This document shows, piece after piece, positions 16,921 through 26,379 of a DNA stretch of 64,000 nt. A program made the translations under genes and the position numbers. The notes beneath the pieces are model-generated. The model made no database searches. It had not been told where the DNA came from and was given only the letters and a program-made list of their open reading frames with translations. This DNA is from Enterocloster bolteae (GTDB lineage Bacteria; Bacillota; Clostridia; Lachnospirales; Lachnospiraceae), in assembly GCA_021772025.1 (NCBI GenBank), contig JAETNT010000001.1, forward strand, positions 124,001-188,000. The letters run 5' to 3'. The first letter of the stretch is position 1; each line of letters begins with the position of its first letter.

Positions 16921-18282
16921 ATGTCGGAGTTAGAAAGTAAGTTCGCCATAGAGGTTGAAAATATAACCAAGATATATAAATTATATGACAAGCCCATTGA
17001 CAGGCTGAAAGAATCCTTAAGTCCTGGAAAAAAAGAGTATCATAAGGATTTCTATGCCTTAAATGAGCTTTCTTTTCATGTGGAAAAGGGTCAAACTGTG
17101 GGAATTATCGGAACCAATGGTTCCGGTAAATCCACCATTTTAAAAATTATCACGGGAGTTTTAACCCCTACTACCGGACAAGTAAAGGTAAATGGAAAAA
17201 TTTCCGCTTTGTTAGAACTGGGAGCCGGATTTAATATGGATTATACCGGCATTGAAAATATCTACATGAATGGAACCATGATGGGTTATTCTAAAAAAGA
17301 AATGGACGAAAAACTTCAGGATATTTTGGAGTTCGCAGAAATTGGAGATTTTGTTTATCAGCCGGTAAAAACCTATTCCAGCGGTATGTTTGTCCGGCTG
17401 GCATTTGCTTTAGCCATCAACGTGGAGCCGGAGATCCTGATTGTAGATGAAGCCCTTTCGGTAGGCGATGTGTTTTTTCAATCCAAGTGCTACCGCCGTA
17501 TGGAAGAAATCCGCAAAAGCGGAACCACCATTCTTATGGTCACTCACGATATGGGAAGTATTATCAAGTATTGCGATAAGGTCGTGCTGCTGAATAAAGG
17601 AAACCTTGTGGCGGAAGGAAGCGCCGGTCATATGGTGGATTTATACAAGAAAATTCTGGCGGGACAGATGGAAGAGCTGGATGCGGAACTGACGGCAGAG
17701 AAACAAGGAATGGCCAGGAATAATGGCCATACTGACCTGGAAATGACAGATTTTACGGCAGGTATAACCGGCGGCAATGAGACTAAGGGCGGAGCCGGGA
17801 GCCAGCTTATGAAAGCAAGAATGACCATCAATGCCAACCGTACCGAATACGGAGACGGCCGGGCGGAAATTTACGATTTGGGAATGTTTGATGAGAGGGG
17901 AAATTTAACCAATCTGCTGATAAAGGGGGAGATGTTTACCATACGGGAATGTATCCGCTTTTATTCAGACATTGAAACCCCTATTTTTACCTACACGATT
18001 AAAGACAAAAAGGGCACCGATTTAACCGGAACAAACACTATGTTTGAAGGAGCAGATATCCGTCCGGTAAAAAGCGGAGACGAGTACCAGGTGGAATTTA
18101 CTCAGAAAATGACTCTTCAAGGCGGTGAATATCTGCTGTCCATGAGCTGTACCGGATTTGAGCACGGTGAGCACGTGGTTTACCACCGGCTTTATGATGT
18201 GGCCAACTTGACGGTGATTTCCAACAAAAATACAGTGGGCATCTATGATATGGAGTCTCAGGTAAAGGCAGTGAAGAGATGA
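16921..18282 (+). CDS. Polysaccharide ABC exporter ATPase with Wzt-type glycan-binding C-terminal domain
   Basis: ATPase of a Wzt/TagH-type exporter that moves lipid-linked polysaccharide across the membrane. The start is ATG 16921, with GGAGG at 16912-16916; an upstream ATG-started frame from 16732 runs through the promoter and is not likely coding. Residues ~1-245 are the ATPase: Walker A GTNGSGKST, the signature in KTYSSGMFVR, Walker B ILIVDEALSVGD and switch THD. Residues ~300-453 match a Wzt C-terminal beta-sandwich (AEIYDLGMFDERGN and the GTNTMFEG strand), which in O-antigen systems binds the chain end before export. No Wzm-like permease gene is present in the window. The two domains are joined by a polar linker. 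It precedes a methyltransferase with a four-base overlap. Confidence 0.9.
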   Translation: MSELESKFAIEVENITKIYKLYDKPIDRLKESLSPGKKEYHKDFYALNELSFHVEKGQTVGIIGTNGSGKSTILKIITGVLTPTTGQVKVNGKISALLELGAGFNMDYTGIENIYMNGTMMGYSKKEMDEKLQDILEFAEIGDFVYQPVKTYSSGMFVRLAFALAINVEPEILIVDEALSVGDVFFQSKCYRRMEEIRKSGTTILMVTHDMGSIIKYCDKVVLLNKGNLVAEGSAGHMVDLYKKILAGQMEELDAELTAEKQGMARNNGHTDLEMTDFTAGITGGNETKGGAGSQLMKARMTINANRTEYGDGRAEIYDLGMFDERGNLTNLLIKGEMFTIRECIRFYSDIETPIFTYTIKDKKGTDLTGTNTMFEGADIRPVKSGDEYQVEFTQKMTLQGGEYLLSMSCTGFEHGEHVVYHRLYDVANLTVISNKNTVGIYDMESQVKAVKR

Positions 18283-19088
18283 AAGATATTAGCTATGATA
18301 TTTTAGAACTATTAGAAAAATACGGTTCAGATCCGGAAGGAATCCGAAAAGCGCTGGAGACAGAAAAAGCTCCGGAGATTCTTTATGCCCTGTCCCCTGT
18401 CCGGGAAAACCTTTTGGAGTGGTATGAATGGAATCCCTCCGGCCGCCTGCTTCAGATTGGCGCCGATTACGGGGCGCTTACCGGGATGCTGGCAAAAAGG
18501 CTGGCGGAAGTGGCGGTTTGGGATGTAAAGGACGAGGATTTAGAAGTGGTGCGCCGCCGTTATCCGGCGGCAGAAAATATCCGGCTTATGAAATACGCTT
18601 CTCTGGAAGAACTGCCGGAAGGTTTTTTTGATTATATTTTGATTCCGGAATTCCGCCGGGATCTCATGCCGGAAAGGGGAGAGCGGGGAATAAAGGCTCT
18701 GCTGACAAAGCTGAAAAAGTTTTTAAAACCAGGCGGGAACCTTTTGGCGGCAGGATTTAACCGTATCGGCCTTCGGAACTTTGCCGGGGCGGAACCGGAT
18801 CAAGAGACGGAACCTCTTACCTTGCGGCTTATCCGGGAACTTACCGGGGAAGGTCTGGGCGGAGCAGAGCCAAAGATCTACTACCCGGTGCCGGATCACC
18901 GGCTTCCTGTTATGCTCTACTCTAATCACCGGCTGCCGGAAAAAGGAGAACTGCCCAACCTTTCCATGGTCTATGACCAGGCCGGATACCGGTATTTCAA
19001 TGAGGAAGCCGGATTTGATCAGCTTTTGCAGGAAGGCCAGTTTGCACAATTTGCAGATTCCTATCTGGTAATTTGGGAGAAAGAATGA
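18279..19088 (+). CDS. SAM-dependent methyltransferase, glycan locus
   Basis: Class I methyltransferase. The S-adenosylmethionine loop is [17 protein letters not shown] at residues ~54-70; an acidic end of strand two ([16 protein letters not shown]) and a post-loop motif (FFDYILIPE) complete the fold. 269 residues, no signal peptide. It overlaps both neighbours by four bases (ATGA), so it is coupled to the Wzt ATPase upstream and the kinase/glycosyltransferase fusion downstream. This position suggests it methylates the glycan or a cap on it, as the methyltransferase part of WbdD does in Escherichia coli O9a; the acceptor is not shown by sequence. Confidence 0.8.
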   Translation: MKDISYDILELLEKYGSDPEGIRKALETEKAPEILYALSPVRENLLEWYEWNPSGRLLQIGADYGALTGMLAKRLAEVAVWDVKDEDLEVVRRRYPAAENIRLMKYASLEELPEGFFDYILIPEFRRDLMPERGERGIKALLTKLKKFLKPGGNLLAAGFNRIGLRNFAGAEPDQETEPLTLRLIRELTGEGLGGAEPKIYYPVPDHRLPVMLYSNHRLPEKGELPNLSMVYDQAGYRYFNEEAGFDQLLQEGQFAQFADSYLVIWEKE

Positions 19089-22000
19089 AAGAGACAATTT
19101 TTATAAAATATAACCGAACCCGGAAGGAGGACTTTCAGATTCGGACCAGCATAGTTGAAGAAGACGGAGCCAGGTGGGTAGAAAAGACCGCTCTTACCGA
19201 CAAGGCATCAGAGCATATCCGGCTTATGAAAGAAAAAAAACAGCTGATAAAGGACTGTTATCGGAATATTTCGGCGGTGGATGTGGAGATCAGCGGGGAC
19301 AATGCTACGGCCAAGTTTCCTTTTATACAGGGAGAAACTCTGGGGGAAATCCTGGGCCGGCAGATTCAGAACGGGACAGCGCCTGCCGCCGCCATTCTGG
19401 AAACGATGAACCGGATATTTGCCGTGCCAAAGGAGCGTATGAGAGAGTTTGCCGTCACTCCTGAGTTCTGCCGGGTATTTGGAGAAGTAGGAGAGATTAA
19501 CGATCAATCTTATCCGGTAACCAACCTGGACGGCCTGTTTGAGAATCTGATGGTAGATGAAAACGGCAGTATCTGGGCTATTGATTATGAGTGGGTCTTT
19601 GACTTTCCTATCCCTGCCGGATTTGTTCGTTACCGGAATCTGGCATATTTCTACTATCGATACGAGAAAATTATGAATTACAGAGGGCTGCCAGAGTTTT
19701 TGGAAAACTTTGGGATGGACGGGAAAGAGGCAGCCCTTTACGGCAATATGGAAGCGGCTTTTCAGTCCTACGTCCACGGGGACAGCGCCGGGGGATATTT
19801 AAAGAATTATGAACAGAGAATTGTTACCGGAGAAGAATTAAAACAAAGGGACGGGGACTTTCAAAGGGCCATGGAGCGTATCATGGTGCTTCAGGAAGAA
19901 GCAAAAGAGCAAAATACCGCGCTCCGCAAAAATCAGGAAACCATGCGCCTGACGGATAACCATGTGGCCAATTTGGAGATTATCATCCGGGATCTGCGGC
20001 ATGAGATTGAAGAGATGAGTAAGGTTATTACGTATTTAAACAGTCACGAAGCTTATGTTTACAAGGCATACCGCAAATTTGCAGGAGTAGTGCTCCGCTA
20101 TTTTCCAAAGGGTACCCGCCGTCATAAGGTACTAAAATATGCAGTGGGGACTATACGCCATCCTGGTTATTACGGCCGCCTATACTTTACCAGAGAGGGC
20201 CGCAACCGGATAGAGGGAGATTTCAAAATCGGTCCGGAGTACCGGGAAAGGGGCCGCCTGATATTTCCTGACACTAAGCAGCCGGAGGTTTCCATCATCA
20301 TCCCGGTTTATAATCAAATTCATTATACTTATGCCTGTTTAAAATCCATTTTAGAGCATACAGAAGGCGTAACCTATGAGGTGATTATTGCTGACGATGT
20401 TTCCACAGATGCTACGGCAGAGCTTTCTAAATTTGCAGAAAATTTGGTAATCAGCCGGAATAAGGAAAATCAGGGATTTCTCCGCAATTGCAATCAGGCG
20501 GCGGAGAAAGCCAGAGGCCGGTATCTGATGTTTTTAAATAACGATACTCAGGTTACCGATGGCTGGCTTGGCTCTCTGGTAGAGCTGATCCGATCCGATC
20601 CTGCTATCGGCATGGTGGGATCCAAGCTGGTTTATCCGGACGGACGGCTTCAGGAGGCAGGAGGAATTCTCTGGAGCGACGGATCCGGATGGAATTACGG
20701 AAGGCTGGACAATCCGGACAAGGCAGAATATAACTATGTAAAAGACGTGGACTATATTTCCGGCGCCGCTATTTTGCTGCCGAAAGAACTGTGGGAAAAA
20801 ATCGGAGGCTTTGATGAACGGTTTGCTCCGGCATATTGTGAAGATTCCGATTTGGCTTTTGAGGTGAGAAAGGCAGGATACCGGGTAGTGTACCAGCCTC
20901 TTTCCAAGGTGATTCATTTTGAAGGCATATCCAACGGAACAGATGTTAACGGTTCCGGACTGAAGCGCTATCAGGTGGAAAACAGCCGGAAATTAAAAGA
21001 AAAATGGGCGGATGAGTTTAAAAAGCAGTCTGTTAACGACGGCAGTCCGAATCCCTTTAGAGCCAGGGAAAGAAGCCAGGGAAAACCGGTGGTTCTGGTG
21101 ATCGATCACTACGTTCCCACCTTTGACAAGGACGCAGGCTCCAAAACTACTTATCAGTATATTAAGATGTTTATTCAGAAGGGGTTTTCTGTAAAATTTC
21201 TAGGGGATAATTTCCTGCATGAGGAGCCTTACTCTACCGTTCTTCAGCAGATGGGAGTGGAGATCCTTTATGGCCCTGAGTATCAGACCGGAATCTGGGA
21301 CTGGCTGGAAAAAAATGGGAAAGAGATTGATTTTGCCTATTTAAACCGCCCTCATATTGCGACTAAATATGTGAATTTTATTAAAGAACACACGAATATG
21401 AAGGTAATTTATTACGGTCATGATCTGCACTTTTTACGCCTGGGAAGGGAATATGAGCTGACCGGGGACATTAAAATTAAAAAAGAAGCGGACTATTGGC
21501 GGACCGTTGAGCTTTCCATGATGGAAAAAGCGGCAGTATCCTACTATCCTTCCTGTGTGGAGGAAGAAGCGATTCACCAAATTAATCCATCCATAAACGT
21601 AAAAGCGATTACGGCATATGTTTATGACAAATTCCTGGACAGGATTGAAAAGGACTTTGAAAAAAGAGAAGGCCTGGTATTTGTAGGAGGTTTTGCCCAT
21701 CCGCCTAACGCAGACGCGGTTCTGTGGTTTGCAGAGGAAATTTTCCCGCTTATCCGCAGACGGATTCCCTATATGAAATTCTATGTAGTGGGCTCTAAGG
21801 TTACAGAAGAAATCAAAGCATTAGAACAGCCTGGGAACGGAATTGTGGTTAAGGGGTTTGTAAGCGATGAAGAGCTGGAAGCAATTTATCAGCAGTGCAG
21901 GATTGTTGTAGTTCCCCTGCGCTACGGTGCCGGAGTCAAGGGCAAGGTGGTAGAGGCCATCTATAACGGAGCACCGATTGTCACCACGTCAGTAGGTGCG

Positions 22001-22192
22001 GAAGGTATACCGGATGTAGAGAAGACGCTGGAGGTGGCGGACGGCGCAGAAGAATTTGCTCAAAAGACGGTGGAGCTTTATCAGAATCCGGATCGGTTAA
22101 AAGAATTATCAGACAGAACTCAGGAATACATCCGGGCTAATTTCAGCGTAGACGGGGCCTGGGATGTAGTGAAGGAGGATTTTACCAGATGA
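19085..22192 (+). CDS. Multidomain kinase-like / coiled-coil / GT2 / GT4 glycan enzyme
   Basis: A 1035-residue protein with four parts. Residues ~1-240 resemble an aminoglycoside-phosphotransferase-type kinase: a possible ATP lysine in WVEKTAL (Lys34), a D-x4-N catalytic loop in [11 protein letters not shown] (Asp149, Asn154), and a metal Asp167 in AIDYEW. Residues ~255-320 are charged heptad-like sequence, predicted coiled coil. Residues ~400-640 are a family-2 glycosyltransferase ([21 protein letters not shown], and [14 protein letters not shown] as the ED metal/base region). Residues ~660-1030 are a GT4-like GT-B transferase ending in [14 protein letters not shown], the nucleotide-sugar loop. 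ATG 19085 overlaps the methyltransferase stop. Kinase activity is inferred from the motifs. The order methyltransferase-kinase-coiled coil recalls the chain terminator WbdD. Confidence 0.82.
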   Translation: MKETIFIKYNRTRKEDFQIRTSIVEEDGARWVEKTALTDKASEHIRLMKEKKQLIKDCYRNISAVDVEISGDNATAKFPFIQGETLGEILGRQIQNGTAPAAAILETMNRIFAVPKERMREFAVTPEFCRVFGEVGEINDQSYPVTNLDGLFENLMVDENGSIWAIDYEWVFDFPIPAGFVRYRNLAYFYYRYEKIMNYRGLPEFLENFGMDGKEAALYGNMEAAFQSYVHGDSAGGYLKNYEQRIVTGEELKQRDGDFQRAMERIMVLQEEAKEQNTALRKNQETMRLTDNHVANLEIIIRDLRHEIEEMSKVITYLNSHEAYVYKAYRKFAGVVLRYFPKGTRRHKVLKYAVGTIRHPGYYGRLYFTREGRNRIEGDFKIGPEYRERGRLIFPDTKQPEVSIIIPVYNQIHYTYACLKSILEHTEGVTYEVIIADDVSTDATAELSKFAENLVISRNKENQGFLRNCNQAAEKARGRYLMFLNNDTQVTDGWLGSLVELIRSDPAIGMVGSKLVYPDGRLQEAGGILWSDGSGWNYGRLDNPDKAEYNYVKDVDYISGAAILLPKELWEKIGGFDERFAPAYCEDSDLAFEVRKAGYRVVYQPLSKVIHFEGISNGTDVNGSGLKRYQVENSRKLKEKWADEFKKQSVNDGSPNPFRARERSQGKPVVLVIDHYVPTFDKDAGSKTTYQYIKMFIQKGFSVKFLGDNFLHEEPYSTVLQQMGVEILYGPEYQTGIWDWLEKNGKEIDFAYLNRPHIATKYVNFIKEHTNMKVIYYGHDLHFLRLGREYELTGDIKIKKEADYWRTVELSMMEKAAVSYYPSCVEEEAIHQINPSINVKAITAYVYDKFLDRIEKDFEKREGLVFVGGFAHPPNADAVLWFAEEIFPLIRRRIPYMKFYVVGSKVTEEIKALEQPGNGIVVKGFVSDEELEAIYQQCRIVVVPLRYGAGVKGKVVEAIYNGAPIVTTSVGAEGIPDVEKTLEVADGAEEFAQKTVELYQNPDRLKELSDRTQEYIRANFSVDGAWDVVKEDFTR

Positions 22193-23289
22193 GCAGACAG
22201 AGTTTGACTCCTGAAATGGAATATATGATAGAAATTTTAGAAAAGCTTGTAAACATTCCCAGTCCCAGCGGCTATACGAAAGAGATTATGGGAGCTATTA
22301 AAGAAGAAGCGGCCCGATGGGGATTTCACTCTTTCTACAGCCGCAAGGGGAGCCTTATTGTAGAAGTGCCGGGATCGGCAGAGCAAAGACCGGATCCGGA
22401 CAAGCCGCAGGAGGAGAAGACCGGATCCCGGCAGGAATCAGGAACTTTGGGATTAACCGCGCACGCGGACACTCTGGGGGCTATGGTACGCTCCGTAAGC
22501 CCTGACGGGATGCTTAAGTTTGCCAGTGTAGGGGGATATATGATGGAGTCTGTAGAAGGCACCTACTGCAAGATCCATACCAGAACCGGAAAAACCTATA
22601 CCGGAACGATTCTGACCAAGGAACCTTCCGTACACACCTATGACGATGCCAGAACCTTGGAACGCAAAGTGAAAAACATGGAGATCCGTCTGGACGAACC
22701 GGTAAAAAATGCCGGGGATGTGGCGGACTTAGAGATCTGTCCCGGCGATTACATCAGCTTTGACGCCATGTTCCGGTATACAGAAAGCGGATTTATCAAT
22801 TCCCGCCATTTAGATGACAAAGCATCCATAGCAGTGCTGTTAACAGTTTTAAGATATCTGTCTGAGACGGGAAAACGCCCCTGCCGCCCTGTGAAGATAT
22901 TGATCAGCAATTTTGAGGAAGTAGGCCACGGCGGCTCTTGGGTTCCTCAGGATATAACAGAATTTCTGGCTGTAGATATGGGAGCTGTGGGGGATGATCT
23001 AACGGGAGACGAATACAAGGTGTCTATCTGCGCTATGGATTCCTCCGGTCCTTACCACTATGACATGACGAACCGGCTTATTGAGATTGCAAAAGAAAAG
23101 AACCTGGATTATGCGGTGGACATTTTTCCGCACTATGGCTCTGATGTCTCGGCGGCCTTGCGGGGCGGCCACGATCTCCAAGGAGCTCTTATCGGCCAGG
23201 GGGTTCATGCTTCCCACGGTACAGAGCGGACCCATATCAAGGGCTTAATGCAGACCTGCCAGTTAATAAAGGGATATTTGGGAGTGTAA
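22189..23289 (+). CDS. M42-family metalloaminopeptidase (FrvX/glutamyl aminopeptidase type)
   Basis: Cytoplasmic dizinc or dicobalt aminopeptidase of the M42 family. Metal and catalytic motifs are HADTLG (first His and Asp), HLDDKAS (bridging Asp), and FEEVGHGG (catalytic Glu pair), with a final metal His near the C-terminus in [12 protein letters not shown]. 366 residues. An inserted charged segment of about 20 residues (from ~residue 60, rich in Pro, Glu, Gln and Asp) lies before the first metal motif and is unusual. The start ATG 22189 overlaps the preceding stop by four bases, so it is translated as part of the glycan operon even though its role there is not obvious. It might trim peptide parts of a precursor or simply be a passenger. 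Confidence 0.85.
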   Translation: MSRQSLTPEMEYMIEILEKLVNIPSPSGYTKEIMGAIKEEAARWGFHSFYSRKGSLIVEVPGSAEQRPDPDKPQEEKTGSRQESGTLGLTAHADTLGAMVRSVSPDGMLKFASVGGYMMESVEGTYCKIHTRTGKTYTGTILTKEPSVHTYDDARTLERKVKNMEIRLDEPVKNAGDVADLEICPGDYISFDAMFRYTESGFINSRHLDDKASIAVLLTVLRYLSETGKRPCRPVKILISNFEEVGHGGSWVPQDITEFLAVDMGAVGDDLTGDEYKVSICAMDSSGPYHYDMTNRLIEIAKEKNLDYAVDIFPHYGSDVSAALRGGHDLQGALIGQGVHASHGTERTHIKGLMQTCQLIKGYLGV

Positions 23290-23324
23290 AAACCGGGCTG
23301 GCAGACCAATACAGGAGGAAGGAT

Positions 23325-24032
23325 ATGCAGGCAGTATTATTGGCAGGGGGACTGGGAACCCGGCTTCGCAGCGTAGTAAGCGACAGGCCAAAGCCTATGG
23401 CTCTTATTGAAGGGCACCCTTTTATGGAATATGTAGTCCGTCAATTGCGCCGCCACGGAGTGGATCATATTATTTTCGCTCTGGGTTATAAAGGCTCTAT
23501 GGTGGAGGAATATTTCGGGGACGGCAGCGGCATTGGGATTAAGGTTTCCTACGCCTATGAGGAGACGCTTTTGGGAACGGCCGGGGCTATTAAAAACGCA
23601 GGACGTTTTGTAAAGGACGAATTTTTCTATATTCTGAATGCAGACACCTTTTACCAGATCGATTACGGCCGCTTAACCAGGCTTATGGAGGAAAGGGAGC
23701 TGGAGCTGGCTTTGGTTTTGCGGGAGGTTCCTGACGTATCCCGCTATGGAGAGGCTTCCCTGACTCACGGATTACTTACAGGTTTTAACGAGAAATCTTC
23801 TGATCCTCGTCCCGGAACTATCAACGGCGGCGTATATCTGATGAAAAAAGACCTTTTGGAGACAATCCCGGAAGGAAAGGTTTCCTTAGAAAATCAGATG
23901 ATCCCGGAGTGGATGAAAGAAGGACGGCGGTTGGGCGGTCTGATCAATGACGGGTACTTTATTGACATCGGTGTCCCGGAGGCATATTTCCGGTTTCAGG
24001 AAGACGTGAGAAAAGGAGTGGTAGTATGGTAA
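23325..24032 (+). CDS. hddC: D-glycero-alpha-D-manno-heptose 1-phosphate guanylyltransferase
   Basis: Nucleotidyltransferase predicted to make GDP-D-glycero-alpha-D-manno-heptose from GTP and heptose 1-phosphate. The N-terminal signature LLAGGLGTRLR and KPMALIEGHPFMEY are those of the sugar-phosphate nucleotidyltransferase family; the Asp in LNADTFYQID is a metal ligand. 235 residues. RBS GGAGGAAGG precedes ATG 23325. The next three genes encode HddA, GmhB and GmhA, which fixes the heptose assignment better than this sequence alone could. Confidence 0.85.
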   Translation: MQAVLLAGGLGTRLRSVVSDRPKPMALIEGHPFMEYVVRQLRRHGVDHIIFALGYKGSMVEEYFGDGSGIGIKVSYAYEETLLGTAGAIKNAGRFVKDEFFYILNADTFYQIDYGRLTRLMEERELELALVLREVPDVSRYGEASLTHGLLTGFNEKSSDPRPGTINGGVYLMKKDLLETIPEGKVSLENQMIPEWMKEGRRLGGLINDGYFIDIGVPEAYFRFQEDVRKGVVVW

Positions 24033-25096
24033 TTAGAGGAAGAGCGCCTCTTCGGGTAAGCTTTGGCGGCGGAGGAACGGATGTGGCCCCATTCTGCGTG
24101 GAACAGGGAGGAGCAATTATCGGCAGCACTATCAATAAATATGCCTACTGCTCCATTGTACCCAGGGAGGACGAACAGATTATTGCTCATTCTCTGGACT
24201 TTGATACTACAGTGAAATACAATGCCAAGGAAAACTACGTTTATGACGGAAAGCTTGATTTGGTAACAGCCGCGTTAAAATCCATGAATATCCGGAAAGG
24301 CTGTGAGGTTTATCTTCAGTGCGATGCCCCTCCGGGTTCCGGCCTTGGAACCTCTTCCACAGTAATGGTGGCTCTTTTGACTGCCATGGCCCGGTGGAAG
24401 GGGGTGGAGCTGGACAGTTACGCTTTGGCGGATTTGGCCTACCAGGTAGAGCGGGAAGACTTAAAGATTGACGGCGGCTATCAGGATCAATATGCCGCTG
24501 CTTTCGGAGGCTTTAACTTTATTGAATTTCACGGCCGAAACAACGTGGTGGTGAACCCGCTCCGGATAAAAAAAGATATTATCCATGAACTTCAGTATAA
24601 TCTGCTTTTGTGCTATACCGGCAATATCCACGTATCCGCTAATATTATTAAAGATCAGGTAAAAAACTACGAGAAAAAGGATGCCTTTGACGCCATGTGT
24701 GAGGTAAAGGCCTTGGCTTATGCTATGAAAGATGAATTGCTGAAAGGAAATCTCTATAGTTTTGGAAAGCTTTTGGACTACGGCTGGGAGAGCAAAAAGC
24801 GGATGAGCAGCAAGATTACCAATCCGCAGATTGACGAGCTTTACGAGGAGGCCAAAAAGGCCGGGGCTCTGGGAGGAAAGCTTCTGGGAGCCGGCGGAGG
24901 AGGATTCCTTTTGATGTTCTGTCCCTACAACGTGCGCCATGTGGTAGCGGCCCGTATGGAGGCCGCCGGAGGACAGGTGGCGGACTGGAATTTTGAACTG
25001 AGAGGCGCTCAGAGCTGGGTTGCCAACGAAGAACGATGGAAGTATGATACGGTAAAGGTTCATATGGCAAATGGAAATTATGAATTTCACTTATAA
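24026..25096 (+). CDS. hddA: D-glycero-alpha-D-manno-heptose 7-phosphate kinase
   Basis: GHMP-family kinase that phosphorylates heptose 7-phosphate at C1, giving the 1,7-bisphosphate. Motifs are FGGGGTDVAPF near the N-terminus, the GHMP phosphate loop APPGSGLGTSSTV at residues ~92-104, and LGAGGGGFLLM near the C-terminus. 356 residues. ATG 24026 overlaps the hddC stop, with AAGGAG (24012-24017) eight bases upstream. The alpha-selective GDP branch is implied by the combination with HddC; the ADP branch would instead need an HldE, and none is visible. Confidence 0.88.
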   Translation: MVIRGRAPLRVSFGGGGTDVAPFCVEQGGAIIGSTINKYAYCSIVPREDEQIIAHSLDFDTTVKYNAKENYVYDGKLDLVTAALKSMNIRKGCEVYLQCDAPPGSGLGTSSTVMVALLTAMARWKGVELDSYALADLAYQVEREDLKIDGGYQDQYAAAFGGFNFIEFHGRNNVVVNPLRIKKDIIHELQYNLLLCYTGNIHVSANIIKDQVKNYEKKDAFDAMCEVKALAYAMKDELLKGNLYSFGKLLDYGWESKKRMSSKITNPQIDELYEEAKKAGALGGKLLGAGGGGFLLMFCPYNVRHVVAARMEAAGGQVADWNFELRGAQSWVANEERWKYDTVKVHMANGNYEFHL

Positions 25097-25682
25097 CCGC
25101 CCTTTGCGTCCGGTGATTTTTCTGGATAGGGACGGCACGATTAATGAAGAAGTGCACTATCTGCACCGCCCTGAGGATTTGAAGGTTCTTCCAGGTGTCC
25201 CTCAGGCTGTCAGGCGCTTTCATGAAGCAGGATATCTGGTGGTGGTGATTACGAATCAGGCCGGAATCGGAAGAGGCTATTACACAGAAAAAGACCTGGA
25301 AATTTTAAATGAGTATCTAAATCAGGTACTGGCAGAGGAACAGGCGCACATCGACGGTTTTTATTTCTGCCCGCATCATCCGGAGCATGGCATAGGGGAA
25401 TATAAAAAGGCCTGCCGCTGCCGCAAGCCGGATATCGGTATGTTTGAGCAGGCCCAGAAGGACTTTCCGGTGGATAAAAGCCGATCCTATATGATAGGAG
25501 ATAAGCTGATCGATACTCAGGCAGGCCACAATTTTGGCATCCGGTCAGTTTTGGTAGGCACCGGATACGGAGCAGAGATATTTAAAGATCAGTGTGAAAG
25601 CCGGCTGATGACAGAAGACTATGATTACTATGCCGAAAACCTGATGGCTGCCGCAGACTGGATTATCGGCAGGCAAACTTAA
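25071..25682 (+). CDS. gmhB: D-glycero-D-manno-heptose 1,7-bisphosphate 7-phosphatase
   Basis: HAD-superfamily phosphatase that removes the 7-phosphate of heptose 1,7-bisphosphate. HAD motif I is FLDRDGTI with nucleophile Asp; motif II is VVITNQAGIGRG; motif IV is MIGDKLIDTQAG. The zinc-binding loop of GmhB enzymes is visible as CPHHPEH and CRCRKP. 203 residues, typical length. The start ATG 25071 lies inside the end of hddA (26-base overlap); ATG 25080 is an alternative. No strong ribosome binding site is seen, so translational coupling is likely. Confidence 0.9.
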   Translation: MEIMNFTYNRPLRPVIFLDRDGTINEEVHYLHRPEDLKVLPGVPQAVRRFHEAGYLVVVITNQAGIGRGYYTEKDLEILNEYLNQVLAEEQAHIDGFYFCPHHPEHGIGEYKKACRCRKPDIGMFEQAQKDFPVDKSRSYMIGDKLIDTQAGHNFGIRSVLVGTGYGAEIFKDQCESRLMTEDYDYYAENLMAAADWIIGRQT

Positions 25683-25695
25683 AGGAGGAGAATAC

Positions 25696-26361
25696 ATGGA
25701 ACCAATAATACATTTGGATACGCTGTTAGAGCGGTATCCAATGTTAAAGCCCATAGAAGATCGGTTAAAGGCGGCTTATGAGGTGCTGCAAACCTGCTAT
25801 GAAAACGGCGGCAAGCTTTTAATTGCCGGAAACGGCGGAAGCTGTGCGGATGCAGAGCATATTGTGGGAGAGCTGATGAAGGGATTTGTAAAGCGCCGGC
25901 CCGTATCGGAGGAGGAGAAAGAAGAACTTTTCTGTTGGGGCAGCCGGATTGAGAAAGAAACCGGCATAGAAAAGAATCCGGGAGAGGAGCTGGCCAGCTG
26001 CCTCCAGGGAGGCCTTCCGGCCATTGCTCTTACAGGCCACAGCGGCTTGTCCACAGCTTTTTTAAATGACGTAAACGGTGAAATGATTTATGCCCAGCAG
26101 CTTTGGGGCTATGCCAAACCAGGGGATGTGTTTTTAGGCATCTCTACCTCCGGAAACTCAAAAAACATTCTTTATGCTCTGACAGCGGCTAAGGCCAGAG
26201 GATTAAAAAGCATTATCCTTACAGGAGGAAACGGAGGCCGGCTGTCCAAAAGCGCTGATGTGTCCATTATCGTACCAGAACGGGAGACCTATAAGATCCA
26301 GGAGCTTCACCTTCCCATATATCATGCTCTCTGTCTGATGTTGGAGGAACGATTTTTTTAG
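25696..26361 (+). CDS. gmhA: Sedoheptulose 7-phosphate isomerase
   Basis: SIS-domain enzyme that turns sedoheptulose 7-phosphate into D-glycero-D-manno-heptose 7-phosphate, the first step of the pathway. The N-terminal GmhA motif GNGGSCADAEHIVGEL and the SIS phosphate loop GISTSGNSKNI are present. 221 residues, slightly longer than the usual ~195. RBS AAAGGAGGAG precedes ATG 25696. With hddC, hddA and gmhB it forms a complete four-enzyme GDP-heptose set. Confidence 0.92.
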   Translation: MEPIIHLDTLLERYPMLKPIEDRLKAAYEVLQTCYENGGKLLIAGNGGSCADAEHIVGELMKGFVKRRPVSEEEKEELFCWGSRIEKETGIEKNPGEELASCLQGGLPAIALTGHSGLSTAFLNDVNGEMIYAQQLWGYAKPGDVFLGISTSGNSKNILYALTAAKARGLKSIILTGGNGGRLSKSADVSIIVPERETYKIQELHLPIYHALCLMLEERFF

Positions 26362-26379
26362 GGAAAAGGAATTCAATTG

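Noticed and set aside
24461-25090. Long minus-strand open frame of about 209 codons
   Set aside because: It lies antisense to hddA, which has clear GHMP motifs; the translated minus-strand frame shows no known motif and no RBS. Treated as a shadow.
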